In this document: in pieces, positions 12,697 through 23,919 of the stretch | Layout of the letters: the number at the start of each line of letters is the position of its first letter | Numbering within the stretch: position 1 is the stretch's first letter | DNA from: Taudactylus pleione | Taxonomy: Eukaryota > Chordata > Amphibia > Anura > Myobatrachidae | Direction: 5' to 3' | Length of the DNA stretch: 64,000 nt | Assembly: GCA_031769625.1 (NCBI GenBank) | Contig: JAUIMM010000113.1 | Span: forward strand, 12,186,501-12,250,500 | The notes under the pieces: model-generated | The model's database searches: none | The model's input: only the letters and a program-made list of their open reading frames with translations | What the model was told of the DNA's origin: nothing | Position numbers and translations under genes: made by a program

Positions 12697-14409
12697 ATGA
12701 ATTCTGCAGGTCTTGTTGTGGCAATGGACGGGTCTGCTGTGTTCATTTTCATGTTCTCTTTTAGAGTGTTCACCATCCTGGTCGGTTTGGGAATGTCTGG
12801 TTTCTGTGAAGGCGGACCGATTGTGGAGAGGGGAGTTGATGGCAGTGCTGATGGAGTGGAGTCAGAAGGAGTGCAATGCCAATCAGGGGAGTGTCTGACC
12901 AATCTTAGTACTGTTATTGTTAAGAGAGCTGTTATCCCGGATACTCGGGGATGGTGTGGAGGTTTATCATCTGAAGATCCTTTATTTGTGAGCTTTGTGG
13001 GTCCCTAGTTGATGAGAATTGTATCCAACAGTGCCAGCCTAAATATAACCCGTACTGGGGTGGGTATCCTTTAGAGGATTATCATAGCATGGTAGGCAAA
13101 GTGTTAAATCAAACTGATTGCTGGGTGTGTTCACATGTGCCACAGGGACAGCATAATGTAGGGTTGGTGCCATTTCTGCTGAATATCATGGAAATTTTAG
13201 AATTACAAAAAGGGAAAACATTGACAGGGAATAATCAGACAATGACCTTTTCACAAAGAGCTGATAATGAGTCCATAAACCATGATCTGTTATGCTCAAT
13301 TAAATCTAGTGGGAGACATTTTAGGTACCGGTATGCATTGAGTTCCACCAAAGAAATTATTGGTAAGGTGCCAGATGGTTATTGTGCTAAAATAATACAG
13401 CCAGAGACTTGCATGTACCAGATGGAAGACCAAGAAATAGGATTGTTTGCAAGGGAAATGTGCTTAATGATAATGATTCATACCATTCCTTATGTTCTCC
13501 CGGATAATGTATATTTTATATGTGGTATGTGGAAGAAAAGCATATAAATGGCTCTCCCCGAGTTCCGAAGGTTTGTGTTACCTGGGAAGAGTAGTCCCAG
13601 AAGTTATGACCCTCACACATGTTGAAATGCTCGGTATACATAAAAACACACCATCACCATATCTTCACATCCAATATGAACACAGAGGCAAACGAAATAT
13701 GATACCTGGTGACTGCATAAAGCCACTCAGTTAATTAGTGAGACAACAGGCTTTCAAGTTTTAGTCACATTGGATCCCACCAGGATCGCTTGGGGTACAT
13801 TAAACTTTAGATATATTCAGGAACTTGCTAAATTGATAGATAATATCACCGAGATGTACGATGACACATTCAGGTATACAGGGAGAGAATTGCAAGCGTA
13901 CAAGAAAGAACTGGTGCAACACAGGCTAGTGTGAAATTATTTAACTGCTGTTACTGGAGGGTGCTGCGTAACTTTGGCCACCCAATTTGGAGTAAATGTT
14001 GCACCTATGTCACCAATGATACCAGCGACCCCAAGGAGGTGATAGACCGAAAGATGGATGAAATTCTGCAGCTAAAATGGGAATTTCATAAGAACCATAA
14101 TGCTTCAGTGGCTGAAGTAGGGGAAAAGATAGAAGGATGGGTTTCATGGCTGAACCCAGTGAAATGGTTCTCAGGTCTAGGGGAATGGGTCCAGGAATTG
14201 ATCGCCAGCATAGGCAAATTCTAAAACCTTATACTGATTGTCATCATAATAATTGGAATATGTGTCTGGTGTGTTCCTATTGGGTTGAAGTGTGGAAAAT
14301 GTAAAAAGAGAGTAAAACAAAAGAACGAAATCACGATGGTGGTCAGTATGAATACCGAGGTAAATACAGAACTGCATTACAACCCTGAACTAGGAAAAAC
14401 CATCATTTA
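12697..14409 (+). pseudogene. env: env (surface and transmembrane subunits), broken
   Basis: Env mediates receptor binding and membrane fusion. The frame at 12,697 begins with a hydrophobic segment that could be a signal peptide. A frameshift lies near 12,990. The next frame (to 13,547) carries CWVC, the CXXC motif of gamma-type surface subunits. A shifted frame then shows a furin-like RGKR at 13,684-13,695, the probable SU/TM border. The TM part has a coiled-coil-like stretch near 13,800-13,925, a stop in the immunosuppressive-like region, a frameshift, then a CC-containing motif near 13,999. A TAA at 14,222 falls just before the hydrophobic anchor (about 14,228-14,275). A cytoplasmic tail runs to a TAA at 14,407. 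At least three frameshifts and two internal stops make it non-functional. Confidence 0.82.
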
Positions 14410-14731
14410 ATGTATTATATTTAGACCTGCATAGAATGTATTATTGAAATGTTATTTTTTTTTTTTTTTATTAAACACCTCAGATAATGTAAAGTCTCAA
14501 ATTTCCCCTTCAAGACTGCCTTTATAGGACTGGTGTATCCCCACACCTTTCACATGATCTTCCCAGATTTGCGGTGTGCGTATAATAGCAGTTTTATGTC
14601 CCCACTCAGAGACACATTATTGATGGATTAAGAACCACCTTGTGCCATCCCATAATAGCACAAAATAGTATATAAATGTAAGCCTAATTTATATTTTAAC
14701 ATCAAATTGTGATAGCATGTTGTTCGCTATC
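14410..14731 (+). other. Non-coding segment between env and the polypurine tract
   Basis: It includes a T run at about 14,456-14,469 followed by ATTAAA. No ORF of interest was seen. It is part of the proviral 3' untranslated region. Confidence 0.6.
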
Positions 14732-14740
14732 AAAGGGTAG
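14732..14740 (+). other. Polypurine tract (weak)
   Basis: AAAGGGTAG lies two bases (AC) before the 3' LTR start. It is short and contains a T, so it is a poor but correctly placed plus-strand priming site. Confidence 0.5.
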
Positions 14741-14742
14741 AC

Positions 14743-15842
14743 TGTCGAAGCTGGATAATTGGCTGAGACAAGATTAGTTTAAAATTGGATCGCAGCAACG
14801 CCATCTTGCGACTGGCCGCAAGACACCATCTTGGAAATGAGATCTCAAGACGCCATATTGCGAATGGCCGCCCAAGCGATAATACTATTAGCATCATGCG
14901 ATTGTATCTTACACCATTTCTCATACACACAATAATATGCACAACTGCGCTGTTAACTAGTCGCATATTAGCGAATGCATAAGATCCTGTATGAAAATGC
15001 AGAATATTAGCTTCATGCACACGCATCTGCCCCAAGTTAACTAGCGTCTTTACATCAGACCCCACATACTCACACATTGCATATTCACATACAAGGTTCC
15101 ATAAGCTTTAAGGTATAAGATTCAAGTATAAACATTTACTATAATTGCTATGAAATAAAGATTATTTTGTAACTGAGGTTTTATACATTATAAATAAGCC
15201 ATGTTTGGTATTGTACTGATGCGTACTCTCTCAACAGTATTCCGGTAACATCGATGTAGAGATCGCAACATGCATTCTCAACTTATGGACCGCAGAGACT
15301 TCAAGCAACAAAATGTGCATTATATGACCAACTGTTAGGATTTGCATGAGGCAGGAAACCAGAGACCACCAGTTGTTAGAGGCTGGACTGTGTCTATTTG
15401 AACCAACCTGTTAGATGCCTTGTAACATATGCCCTCTCCTTTAGGACCAATGGTATTAGCAACAAACTTCTCTATTGTGTTGTCTATTTCTGGGGGGTAT
15501 AAATATGTGTGCTCTGACCCTGGGTGTCGAGTCTTCATGCTGAATGCTGAATGATGAGGGGTTTCTTGCTGATGCCTACATCTGGTCCAGAGCGCTGCGT
15601 ATGTATAACTGTACTTGGGTCTGTATAATTCCTTTGCGCTAAATTGTACTTATAACTAGCGTGTAACTGACTGTACTCTTACTTGAATAATACTTTGTGC
15701 TTTGGAACCACAGGTTCTAGGTCTGGAGTCTTTATTTACTGTATAACTGCGTACGCAAAATAGCGTCATCCTTAGAGGTTTATAGGCAGGATATCAGAAG
15801 GTAGAGGCAGGTGTGTATAGAGGTTCAAGGGAAGTATCGTTA
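14743..15842 (+). repeat. 3' LTR of the provirus (1,100 bp)
   Basis: Compared with the 5' LTR it lacks 37 bp near 14,878, bounded by a GCG direct repeat that fits microhomology-mediated deletion. It carries an extra 7 bp (repeated GAATGCT) near 15,540 and lacks a TA near 15,643. Otherwise only scattered substitutions are visible. The TATA box is at 15,498-15,505. Confidence 0.93.
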
Positions 15843-15846
15843 GATG
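15843..15846. repeat. Provirus target-site duplication, right copy (GATG)
   Basis: It matches 4,954-4,957 exactly and follows the 3' LTR end TTA directly. Confidence 0.7.
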
Positions 15847-16538
15847 CCTGCGTCCCCCTAACATGAATAGCAGATCCTGGATCTTGTGACTCGGCTCCCC
15901 CTCTGTCCTGCTACATTTACCTATATTCCGCACCACAGTGCTCATCATGAAGTCTTACATATTGGCAGATCCTATAGGTGTTGATGTAGCAGTGCGTGAT
16001 GGAGGTCAGTCTACACGATGAGCAAATAAACCAGGATTTGGTTTGTTAACCAGGCAGAACAGGTTGCAGGATAACACATGGTTTATGCTGTCATGTACAA
16101 CAGGAACACAATGCAGGCATATATTAGATGCAACACACAGCCAGGAATGTATGGGCTTGTGCAGATAAAGGGACGCACACACCTGTAAATACACAAAAAC
16201 AGTGATGGCAGTGGGGAATGCAACTACTTGTACGTATTTGGAAACTGCAGGGTCTCTCCTGTATATGTGGGCACTTGCATGAGGAGACTCTCATGGTCAC
16301 GTCATCCCTCCATGGATGGCAGAGCTGATGATGCATGGTAAAGCAGTGCATGGGCAGTAATGCACTAGGGTCGATGGTCACACAGTGACGTGCCCCTAGC
16401 ACTACAGGTCCCAGTAGTAACAGGCAAGAGGAGACAGCACAGAGCGCTCTCCTTTAACATTCCAGAAGGTTCCTTACATTGCCACAGTCATGTTTGCAAA
16501 ATAATTTGGCTGCCTTTTTTTACAGGTTTCCTAGACCG
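15847..16538. other. Non-coding DNA
   Basis: Overlapping short minus-strand frames at 16,006-16,402 show no domain. Nothing else is visible. Confidence 0.5.
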
Positions 16539-16878
16539 TTAGAGGGGAATCCAATTAGCTGCAGGGATTACCCACGCGGGGAGATTCAATTAGTGGGGTT
16601 TACCGTTCCACCCCCCACATTAAACTACAGCGGTTAACTTTTCCTTGCAGCTTCAAGATCTATGGGGATAAGTCAGCAAGAAAAGGAACGCTTTGGGGGT
16701 TAACGCACGGGGAAACCCATTGAATTTGCATTTTAAGCAGGATCAGGTGGCTTAGTGCATGGTAACTCTTAGTTTACTGTGTGGTGAAAATGCTTTTTAA
16801 TTGAATAGCATTTCTCTGCACAGCGTGGGTAATTAGCAGTGGGGAAAACCCCATGGCTAATTGAATTTCCCCCTTAGA
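16539..16878. mobile_element. Palindromic MITE (AGGGGGAGATTCAATTAG family)
   Basis: The left end contains AGGGGAATCCAATTAGC and the right end GCTAATTGAATTTCCCCCTT. These are imperfect inverted repeats of about 25 bp. The interior is itself partly self-complementary and contains no ORF. A second member of the family lies at 32,954-33,327. Confidence 0.65.
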
Positions 16879-17616
16879 GTGCTAATTCCCTCCTTAGAGT
16901 GGAGTGTAATTTGAGCAGTGTCACTTTCCAGTCCCACCTCTTTTGTTATGCAGGATTTCTGAAGGGTTTTCTTTTGATTTATTAAACTGAAGTTTAATAT
17001 ACTTAATGACTTGTATTCTTAAAATTTAATAAACAATTGGGATAGTGATTTGCAGCATGTCTGTTTTTTAATGAAACTGGCACCAGTAAACACATAGAAA
17101 AGCTTTGATTTAACCAAGTCGCTGCTGATAAATTTACTCCCCTGTGTGTATTGGCTAACGCTGTGATAGCATGCTTCTGTTTTGTTGAGGACAGCAACAT
17201 TATGTATTACTGGTAAGGGAACTGAGTTTTATTCAACATGATACAGGATTTTATGTTAACAAAGATTTTTGTCACATAAACAAAGGGTTTGATTTAATAA
17301 CATGGTCAAAATTTTACACATATGCTACAGCCAAACAACCTGTAGCTCTCCAGCAGTTGTGCAATTACAGGTTCCAGCAAACCCTACCAGTCAAACTATA
17401 GTGCTATGATTTATGAAAACTAAGGGCCTAATCCACAAATGCCATCACAGCTGCGATTTCTCATGGATTGCTCTTGTGAAAAAATATGCTAATGACCCAC
17501 TCTCCATTCAGAACTTAGAGACGCCCACTGAGAGTATCTCACTTCCGCCACTTACGCAGAAAACCGGAAACATTGAACGCAGATCAGATGAGCATCAGCC
17601 CTCTGAGTAAGTCTAA
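16879..17616. other. Non-coding DNA
   Basis: No gene or tandem array seen. The stretch from about 17,420 probably belongs to another old repeat into which the next MITE inserted. Confidence 0.45.
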
Positions 17617-17624
17617 GCTGTCGC

Positions 17625-18019
17625 CAGGGGTGTAGAGAGCCACGCCGGGCCCCGGTAAAGAGGGGGCGTGGCCTAATCACGGGAGGCGTGGCCATGCCCC
17701 CTTGAAAAAATAAAAAACAAAAACATTGTTTTGCAGCGCCGCGAAGGGGGCGCTGGGAGCCCCTCAGCCCGGCGCAAAGCCAGAGGGGAGCACGATCAGT
17801 GTGATCGCTCCCCCCTCCAGGCATAGGAGATTGCTGTGGCTGCTGCTTAGCAGCCGCAAGCACTCACCCACTGCAGTCCAGCATACGCTGTGTGCTGGAC
17901 TGCTGCAGAGGGAGGGAGGAGGGAGGAAGTGAGGGGGGAGGCCGCACCAGACCCGAGCCCCTCTGGAAGCCTGGGCCCGGGTAAACTGTACCCGCTCCCC
18001 CCCCCTCTCGGCGCCCCTG
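17625..18019. mobile_element. hAT-type MITE with perfect 8-bp target duplication
   Basis: The 395-bp, GC-rich element begins CAGGGGTG and ends CGCCCCTG, a terminal inverted repeat with one mismatch. GCTGTCGC flanks it at 17,617-17,624 and 18,020-18,027. An eight-base duplication with CAGGG-type ends is the hallmark of the hAT superfamily. It has no transposase. Opposed open frames across it reflect low stop-codon density in GC-rich DNA. Confidence 0.85.
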
Positions 18020-18027
18020 GCTGTCGC

Positions 18028-18892
18028 AGACATAGCGGATCTCCAGACACACAGATGGCTCTCCTGCTGTGAGTAAAAATGCATTGGCTAATTTAAGCAC
18101 GCCGACAAAACAGTGTTTAAACGGTCCGATGTGCCTGCGTTTCTCTAGCCATCCACCATTATAACCTCCCCCAAACGTTGACTACCCGTCACTCACTTTG
18201 CGAATGAATCCTCTGTGCGAGCGTAATCACAATTCAGTTGTTGCGAGTGCGCAGTGCAGCTTACTCACATGTGGAAAGAATAACAAATTAAATTGCTCAA
18301 TCTACTTACATATTGCATCCGAATCAGAGTGTGTGTGTGCACGCGCCACACATGCGCTATTTGCACTGCTATTAAATAAACCTCTAAATGTCTCACATAC
18401 TGGAAACTTTTGAATATTTGCTGCTTAATAATATTTTCAATGTTAATAGGGTAAACTCTGCATTACATATTAACCGTTTTGCATATCCTATTCAGTTAAA
18501 TTCTTTGGGATGTAACATAAATGGCTGTAATCTGAGTGTTTGTACTCTGTATGCACTGAAGGCATCAAAGCACATTTGTGATCTGTTATGCTTTTATGTT
18601 CTGACTTTCAGGTTATGGAAAATTTGTATGCATTCCCTTCTTTTATCGTAACAGTAACTTTACATATTCTATTACTCTTATCGAAACTACCTACATAATT
18701 ATTAAGGATTTACATCATGTTCTAATTGTACATTTGGGACTATGTTCACGACAATATTCTTCAAATGAGGCAGAGAAGTAGAAAATTAAAACTTCAAAGT
18801 GAGATAAATATTTTGAAAATTGAACTATGCCCACATTTTTAAATATATTTGCTGCAGTTTACATCAGACACATTGCTTATTCACTAAAAAGG
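18028..18892. other. Non-coding DNA
   Basis: AT-rich, with no supportable gene or repeat boundary. Confidence 0.5.
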
Positions 18893-20126
18893 TGTTATGA
18901 ATCCCTGGGAAGATTCAATGATTCCTTTTACAGAGATGAGGAACACAACAGAATAGAATAATTATGCGTACACATCCAACACATGCAGTAACCCCCTTAG
19001 CGACTATAACGACTTTCACAGGCCCTATAGTAAGCAGGCTAACCTGATCAATATCAACCAGGTCTGCCTGCTTGCACAGACGATGGTCGTTGGTCTATTA
19101 CGAACATACGTGGCCACGCATTGACCATCGTATGGTCGTTTGCAGGGGCCAAAAACTGTCAGATTTTAACTATAACAATAGGAACATTATCGCTATCATT
19201 AAAATCTGACAGCTTATTTTACCGTGTGATGCAGCATTAGATTGTGTAAGAAAATTGCCGATAGGCCTGTAGTAGTCAAAAACTCTGATGACAGCCAGGA
19301 AGGAGATGCAGACCTACGGCTGTGTTGCAGTCTCAAGTGCTGATGTGTACAAGGTTTGAGATGTGAGTAAATTGATGTTAGAAGTCTTGAGGGCTGGTGA
19401 GCATTTGACTGGGATGCAGCTTTAAGGCCAAGTTGCAGCTTTGAGGGCTGATGTGTACTTGGCTGGGATGCGGCCTTGTGGCCGGGTTGCAGCCTTAAGG
19501 GATGATGTATACTTGGCCGGATGCGGCCTTGTTGCCGGGTTGCAGCCTTGAGGACTGAGGTGTACTTGGCTGGGAATGCAGCTGGGACAGCTATGATAGA
19601 TAAATAAAGTCCACTCTGACTTAGCAGTGCAGCTGAAACTGCTGTACAGTAGGTAACTAATAGTCCACTCAGACGCAGCAGTGTGGCTGAGACAGTAGTA
19701 AGGTTGATAACTAATAGTACACTCAGACACAGTGGAGTGGCTCAGACAGCTGTACAGTTGGTAACAAATAGTCCACTTAAACACTGCAGTATGGCTGGGA
19801 CTGCCACTATAAATGCAATCTGAAATCCACTCAGATGCCACAGTGGCTGAGACTGAAGAGATACATACTGACAGGAGTTACTGGAAAACACCATGAGAAG
19901 GATCTCCACACATGAAACTGGAAGCCACGTAATGAACACTATAGCTGACATCCGAGCAGAGAAAGAGCAGAGGTGAAAAAGGAGAGGGATCCAAACAAAG
20001 ATGATGGAGAAGCCAGGTAGAAGATCTCACAAAGTAGCAGCCAGGTGTCCTGGTCTCTTAGCAACGGACCTGAGAGGACTGTCAGGGGCACTGTGGTCAA
20101 ACAAAACATAGTGGCAGCTTGTGAAA
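18893..20126 (-). repeat. 3' LTR of the gypsy element, enlarged by an insertion
   Basis: It aligns with 23,920-24,781, including GGGAAGATTCAATGATTC near its outer end and a block of GCAGCCTTGAGG-type tandem repeats (about 47-bp period, 19,411-19,560). The extra length is mostly the insertion at about 18,964-19,240. On the minus strand a purine tract (AAGGGGTGGG, about 20,131-20,140) precedes it, as expected for a polypurine tract. Confidence 0.85.
18964..19240. mobile_element. MITE inserted in the gypsy LTR
   Basis: About 277 bp are present here and absent from the other LTR copy. The insert is flanked by TTA on both sides, consistent with a PIF/Harbinger-type duplication. It contains a hairpin formed by CTGTCAGATTTTAA and TTAAAATCTGACAG and the related words GATGGTCGTT / ACCATCGT. 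The boundaries come from comparing the two LTRs by eye. Confidence 0.7.
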
Positions 20127-20289
20127 GTACCCACCCCTTGATGAGGAGTTAAGGAACCCCTAGAACCGGGCTTATTAGGGAAGTCCTCAAAAAATCTTAT
20201 TTTCAAGGCAGGTGCATTCAAAGACTTTTAAGAGACTCAGGAATGCTCCTGGTACCTCTTCCAGTGATCCAAAAAAATTGTAAACCTCC

Positions 20290-20586
20290 TCATGAAATTC
20301 TGGAATCTAAAATCTTCTCCACAATGAATTCTTGATGAACCTGATTAAGAACAGGAGAAGGTCTAACTGGACATCTGGAACTGAACCTGGCAGAAGAAAG
20401 AAACATTTTATGAACAGAGCAATGGAATGTGTTGTTAATCTTGAGTGTGTTGGGTAACTTTAGCCGAAAAGGCAACAGAATTGTTCTGAGAGATAATTCT
20501 GGAGGGACCAATGAATCTAGAACCCTGCTTCTGTGAACATTGGTGAATATTGATGTTTTTTTAAGGCAATCAGACCAGATCTCCAA
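20290..20586 (-). pseudogene. Chromodomain region of gypsy pol
   Basis: The minus-strand frame starts in integrase C-terminal sequence (LRTILLPFRLKLPNTLKI, resembling the usual xxPFxLxLPxxxxI linker of chromovirus integrases) and ends with HQEFIVEKILDSR, a clear chromodomain start (E-F/Y-x-V-E-K-I-L-D-x-R). Chromodomains direct integration to particular chromatin. The frame stops shortly after, so the domain is truncated in this copy. Confidence 0.75.
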
Positions 20587-20799
20587 CCTTGAACTTGTAT
20601 GGCTTGCAGTGTATATCAGCCTATGTCTTGGAGCAAAAAGATGCTTTGAGCAGACACTGACGAACCTTCTTCCAAACTGAATGGAGCCTGGATACTGGCA
20701 TAGAAAACGAAGTTCTTTCAGGAAATGGGTTTAAAAGAATTAGCTCTATGTTGCAGACTGGAATTGCAAAAAAAATGGGGAAATGGTAGAAGAAGAATG

Positions 20800-21974
20800 A
20801 CAAGAGTTGTTGAAAGCAAATTCTGCCAATGATAAATGGGAAACCCAATCATTTTGATATTTGGAGACAAAAAAACGGTGATATTACGCCAAGGACTGAT
20901 TGACCCATTCAGTCTGTCCGTTGAACTGCGGGTGGTATCCGGATGACAAACTGAGACTAATGCCAAGAGAAGAACAAATGATTTTCCAAAAATGAGCAAT
21001 AATCTGAGTACCTCGATCTGAAGCAATGTCTACGGGTAAACAAAGTCAGAAAATATGTTGAATGAACAAAACAGATTAGTCTTTGGCAGAAGGCAGTTTG
21101 GAGAGTGAAATTAAATGAACCATTTTACTGAAACGGTCAACAACAGGCCAAATGACCAAGCAGCGAGAGGAAGTAGGAAGATCTACAATAAAATCCATCA
21201 TAATATGAGTCCAGGGTTTTGACAGCGTAAAGAGGGGTAGAAGGAGGCCATAAGGAGCGGTATAAGGAGATTTATTGTGGGCACAAACCTCACAGGCCAT
21301 GACAAATTCACGAACATCCTGAAATAAAGATTGCCACCATACTGAACGGGAGAGTATTTCAGCAGTTTTGGAGATACCCGGATGACCAATGGCTCTGGTA
21401 GAATGAAAATCCATTAGCATTGCCTTCCGAAATCTCTCAGGGACAAAGAGTAATCCTGGCGGGTTTCCAGAAGGAGCTTCAGACTGACAGGTATGGAGAA
21501 CATCAGCCAAATTCTTAGTCAAGGCCAAATGAATATGGGCAGCCGGAATGATGGCTTCTTTGGAAGGTTTAGTAGGTTGAATGGGTTGTAAACTTTGTGA
21601 AGAGCATCTGCCTTGAGATTCCTGGAGCCAGGCTGGAAAGAAATAATGTAGATAAAGCGGGTAAAGAATAAAGCCCAACATGCTTGTCTAGCATTTAATC
21701 TTTTAGCCATTTCAATATAAGACAGATTCTTATGGTCTGTCAAGACTGTAATCAGATGTTTTGCTCCTTCCAACCAGTGCCTCCAGTCTTTGAAAGCCCA
21801 CTTGACAGCTAACAACTCCAGATTAATTACATCATGATTTCTTTCCACAGCAGCAAATTTATGAGAGAAGAAGGCGCATGGATGAAACTTATTGTCCCGG
21901 GGGTCCTTTTGCGACAAGATAGAGCCAACATCAACTTTGGAGGCATCCACCTCAACAATAAATAGAAGATCCAC
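20800..21974 (-). pseudogene. pol: RNase H and integrase of the gypsy element
   Basis: From 21,974 the frame reads as Ty3-type RNase [15 protein letters not shown], then a Glu in [11 protein letters not shown], then TDHKNL. From 21,681 a second frame carries the integrase zinc domain (HPGISKTAEI and CEVCAHNK) and the core start HIMMDFIVDLP with the first catalytic Asp. Further down, DIASDRGTQ (about 21,000-21,035) and GQTEWVNQS (about 20,925) give the second Asp and the Glu in yet another frame. The catalytic residues are recognisable, but frameshifts near 21,600 and 21,075 and further stops inactivate the gene. Confidence 0.85.
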
Positions 21975-22064
21975 ATCAGGATGATGGAGGACAGGTGCAG
22001 CGATGATAGCTGACCAGAGAATTAAAGGCCTGTACCGCCTTGACAGACCAATTAGCTGTATCCA

Positions 22065-22860
22065 TCACTTTTTAGTCAATTCCACAATAGGTGTGACAAT
22101 GGAGGAAAAGGACTTGATAAATCTGCAATAATAATTTGCAAAACCCAGAAAGCGTTGGATGGCTTTCAGAGTTGAAGGTTGGACCCAATGCGAGATGGCC
22201 TTGACTTTACTTGGATCCATAGAGAATCCCCGGGAAGAGATGACATATCCCAAAAAGGAGACCTCCTTCACTTCAAACTCACACTTTTCCAATTTTGCAT
22301 ACAGATTTTTCACTTGGAGTTTGCATAACACTTGTCTCACATGCTGACGATGTTGTTCCAGGGATTTTGAATAGATGAGAATATTGTCTAAGTATACGAC
22401 GGCAAAATCTCCAAGGAATTTTCTCAATACATCATTAATGAAGTATTGAAAGACAGCGGGAGCATTAGAAAGACCAAATTGCATGACCAGGTACTCATAG
22501 TGGCCAGAATGAGTATTGAAAGTTGTCTTCCACTCATCTCCCTCTTTGATCCAGATCAAGTTTTTCAACCCCTGGAAATCAATGCATGGTCGAAGTGACC
22601 CGTCTTTCTTCTGTACACAAAAGAATCCAGCCCCAACTGGTGATTTGGACGGATTGATGAAGTCCTTCTGAAGAGCATCTTGGATGTACTCCTGCATTGA
22701 CTCTCCGGTAGGGACAAGAGTACAATCTGGCTTTCGGAAGTTTGGCTCTAGGCTGTAATTCAATGCCACAGTCATATGGACAGTGTGGAGGTAGCAGCAA
22801 TTCGTACCGGGAGAGCAAGACATCATGAAGAACAGGTGGACCCCCACTGAAGAATCTCAC
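22065..22860 (-). pseudogene. pol: Reverse transcriptase of the gypsy element, internally deleted
   Basis: A single 260-residue frame (22,847 to 22,065) shows VQKKDGSLRPCIDF, then jumps to KEGDEWKTTF and GHYEYLVMQFGL, then VVYLDNILIYS and the connection domain. In this family a stretch carrying the motif-A Asp lies between CIDF-xxLN and KEGDEWKTAF. It is missing here, so about 35 codons have been deleted in frame. The catalytic YLDD is YLDN. The copy is inactive despite a long open frame. Protease sequence upstream (22,860-23,100) is too decayed to place a DSG motif. Confidence 0.85.
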
Positions 22861-23099
22861 CAGATAGCCAGTTGATAACAGAATTATGGTTCCTAAGACA
22901 TGGCAACCCCATAATTATAGGTGGCAGAGGACAATGAAATAACTGGAACGCTATGCCTTTTTAATGTTAAGCTCCAATAAGGACCAAATTACTGGGAGAG
23001 ACAGATGCAAGGCCCAGATGTATCTCCCCCTGTACATCTAGACCTTGCCTTTGCCCAACTTGACTGGGCAGGCATACGCAGTATGTACCTTACCACCAC

Positions 23100-23864
23100 A
23101 GTATTGACATAACCCAAGTGATCATCTTCTGTGCTTCTCCTCAGAAAAAAGATGGAAAGCCCCGAGCTGCATGGGCTCTTCTTGATGAGGAGTAGTCACC
23201 CAAAATGGAGATCTTGGAGAGATTGTAGGCAAATCTTTTGCCAGTCTACAATCCTGAAGCCAACTGTCAATATGGATTGCCAGATGCATTAATCCATCCA
23301 GATTTTTAGGAGCAGGGTACTGGACAAGAATGTCTTTGATTTGGTCAGAGAGACCCAGGCAAAATTGACTACGGAGCGCGGGATCATTCCACCCACAATC
23401 TATAGACCATTTGTGAAACACTGTGCAATAAGCTTCTGCTGCTTTCCACCCTTGTCTTAAGGATCAAAGACTAGCTTCGGCTATGGCTGCTTTGTCTGGG
23501 TCATCATACAAATGACCAAGGGTGGAAAATAAGGAGTCAGTGGAGTGAAGCGATGCATGAGCAGGTGGAAATCCAAATGCCCAGGTTTGAGGTTCACCCT
23601 GGAGCAAAGATATAACTATACCCACATGTTGAACTCCAGAGGACTGGGGATGCAATTTGAATTATAATTTGCAGCTCTCTGTAAAGTTCATGAAATCTTT
23701 ACGATTCCCTGAGAAGCAGTCTGGAAGGTTCAATTTAGGCTCTCAAACCGTGGCCTAGTAGAAACTCAAGTGTCTTCGACCCGGAGTGAAAGTTCTTGGA
23801 TCTTTTGAGTTAAGGCTTGAATTTGTGCAGCTAGGACTTGGGCTGGATTTTGAGTGGGATCCAT
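23100..23864 (-). pseudogene. gag: gag of the gypsy element
   Basis: The minus-strand start at 23,864 reads MDPTQNPAQVLAAQIQALTQ, a coiled-coil-like N-terminus typical of sushi-type chromovirus Gag. It meets a TGA after about 32 codons. Later fragments (23,655-23,464 and 23,421-23,122) carry Gag capsid features such as LLQGEPQTWA, LYDDPDKAAIAEASL and FCLGLSDQIKDIL. No intact CCHC knuckle is visible in the C-terminal part. The frame breaks lie near 23,766 and 23,460. Confidence 0.78.
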
Positions 23865-23919
23865 GGTAAGGACAAATTACTTCTCTGTCTTTGTAAATAT
23901 CTTTTGAGGCTGGCTATAA

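Larger units (their letters stand above)
4958..15842 (+). mobile_element. Class I (gamma/epsilon-like) endogenous retrovirus, near complete but defective
   Basis: The order is 5' LTR, primer-binding site, about 1-kb leader, gag, pro, pol (RT, RNase H, integrase), env, polypurine tract and 3' LTR. A matching GATG flanks both ends. Gag starts Met-Gly, has a PPPY motif, a gammaretrovirus-like capsid and one CCHC knuckle. Gag's NC region and pro share a frame, as in retroviruses using stop-codon readthrough. Env has a CWVC motif, an RGKR cleavage site and a transmembrane subunit. Every gene carries stops or frameshifts, so this copy cannot encode functional proteins. The 10.9-kb length and 1.1-kb LTRs are long for a gammaretrovirus. 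Epsilon-like placement is possible and needs a pol tree. Confidence 0.93.

Noticed and set aside
17552..18100. Overlapping Arg/Gly/Pro-rich ORFs on both strands
   Set aside because: GC-rich MITE sequence with few stop codons. The element's ends and 8-bp duplication explain the region.
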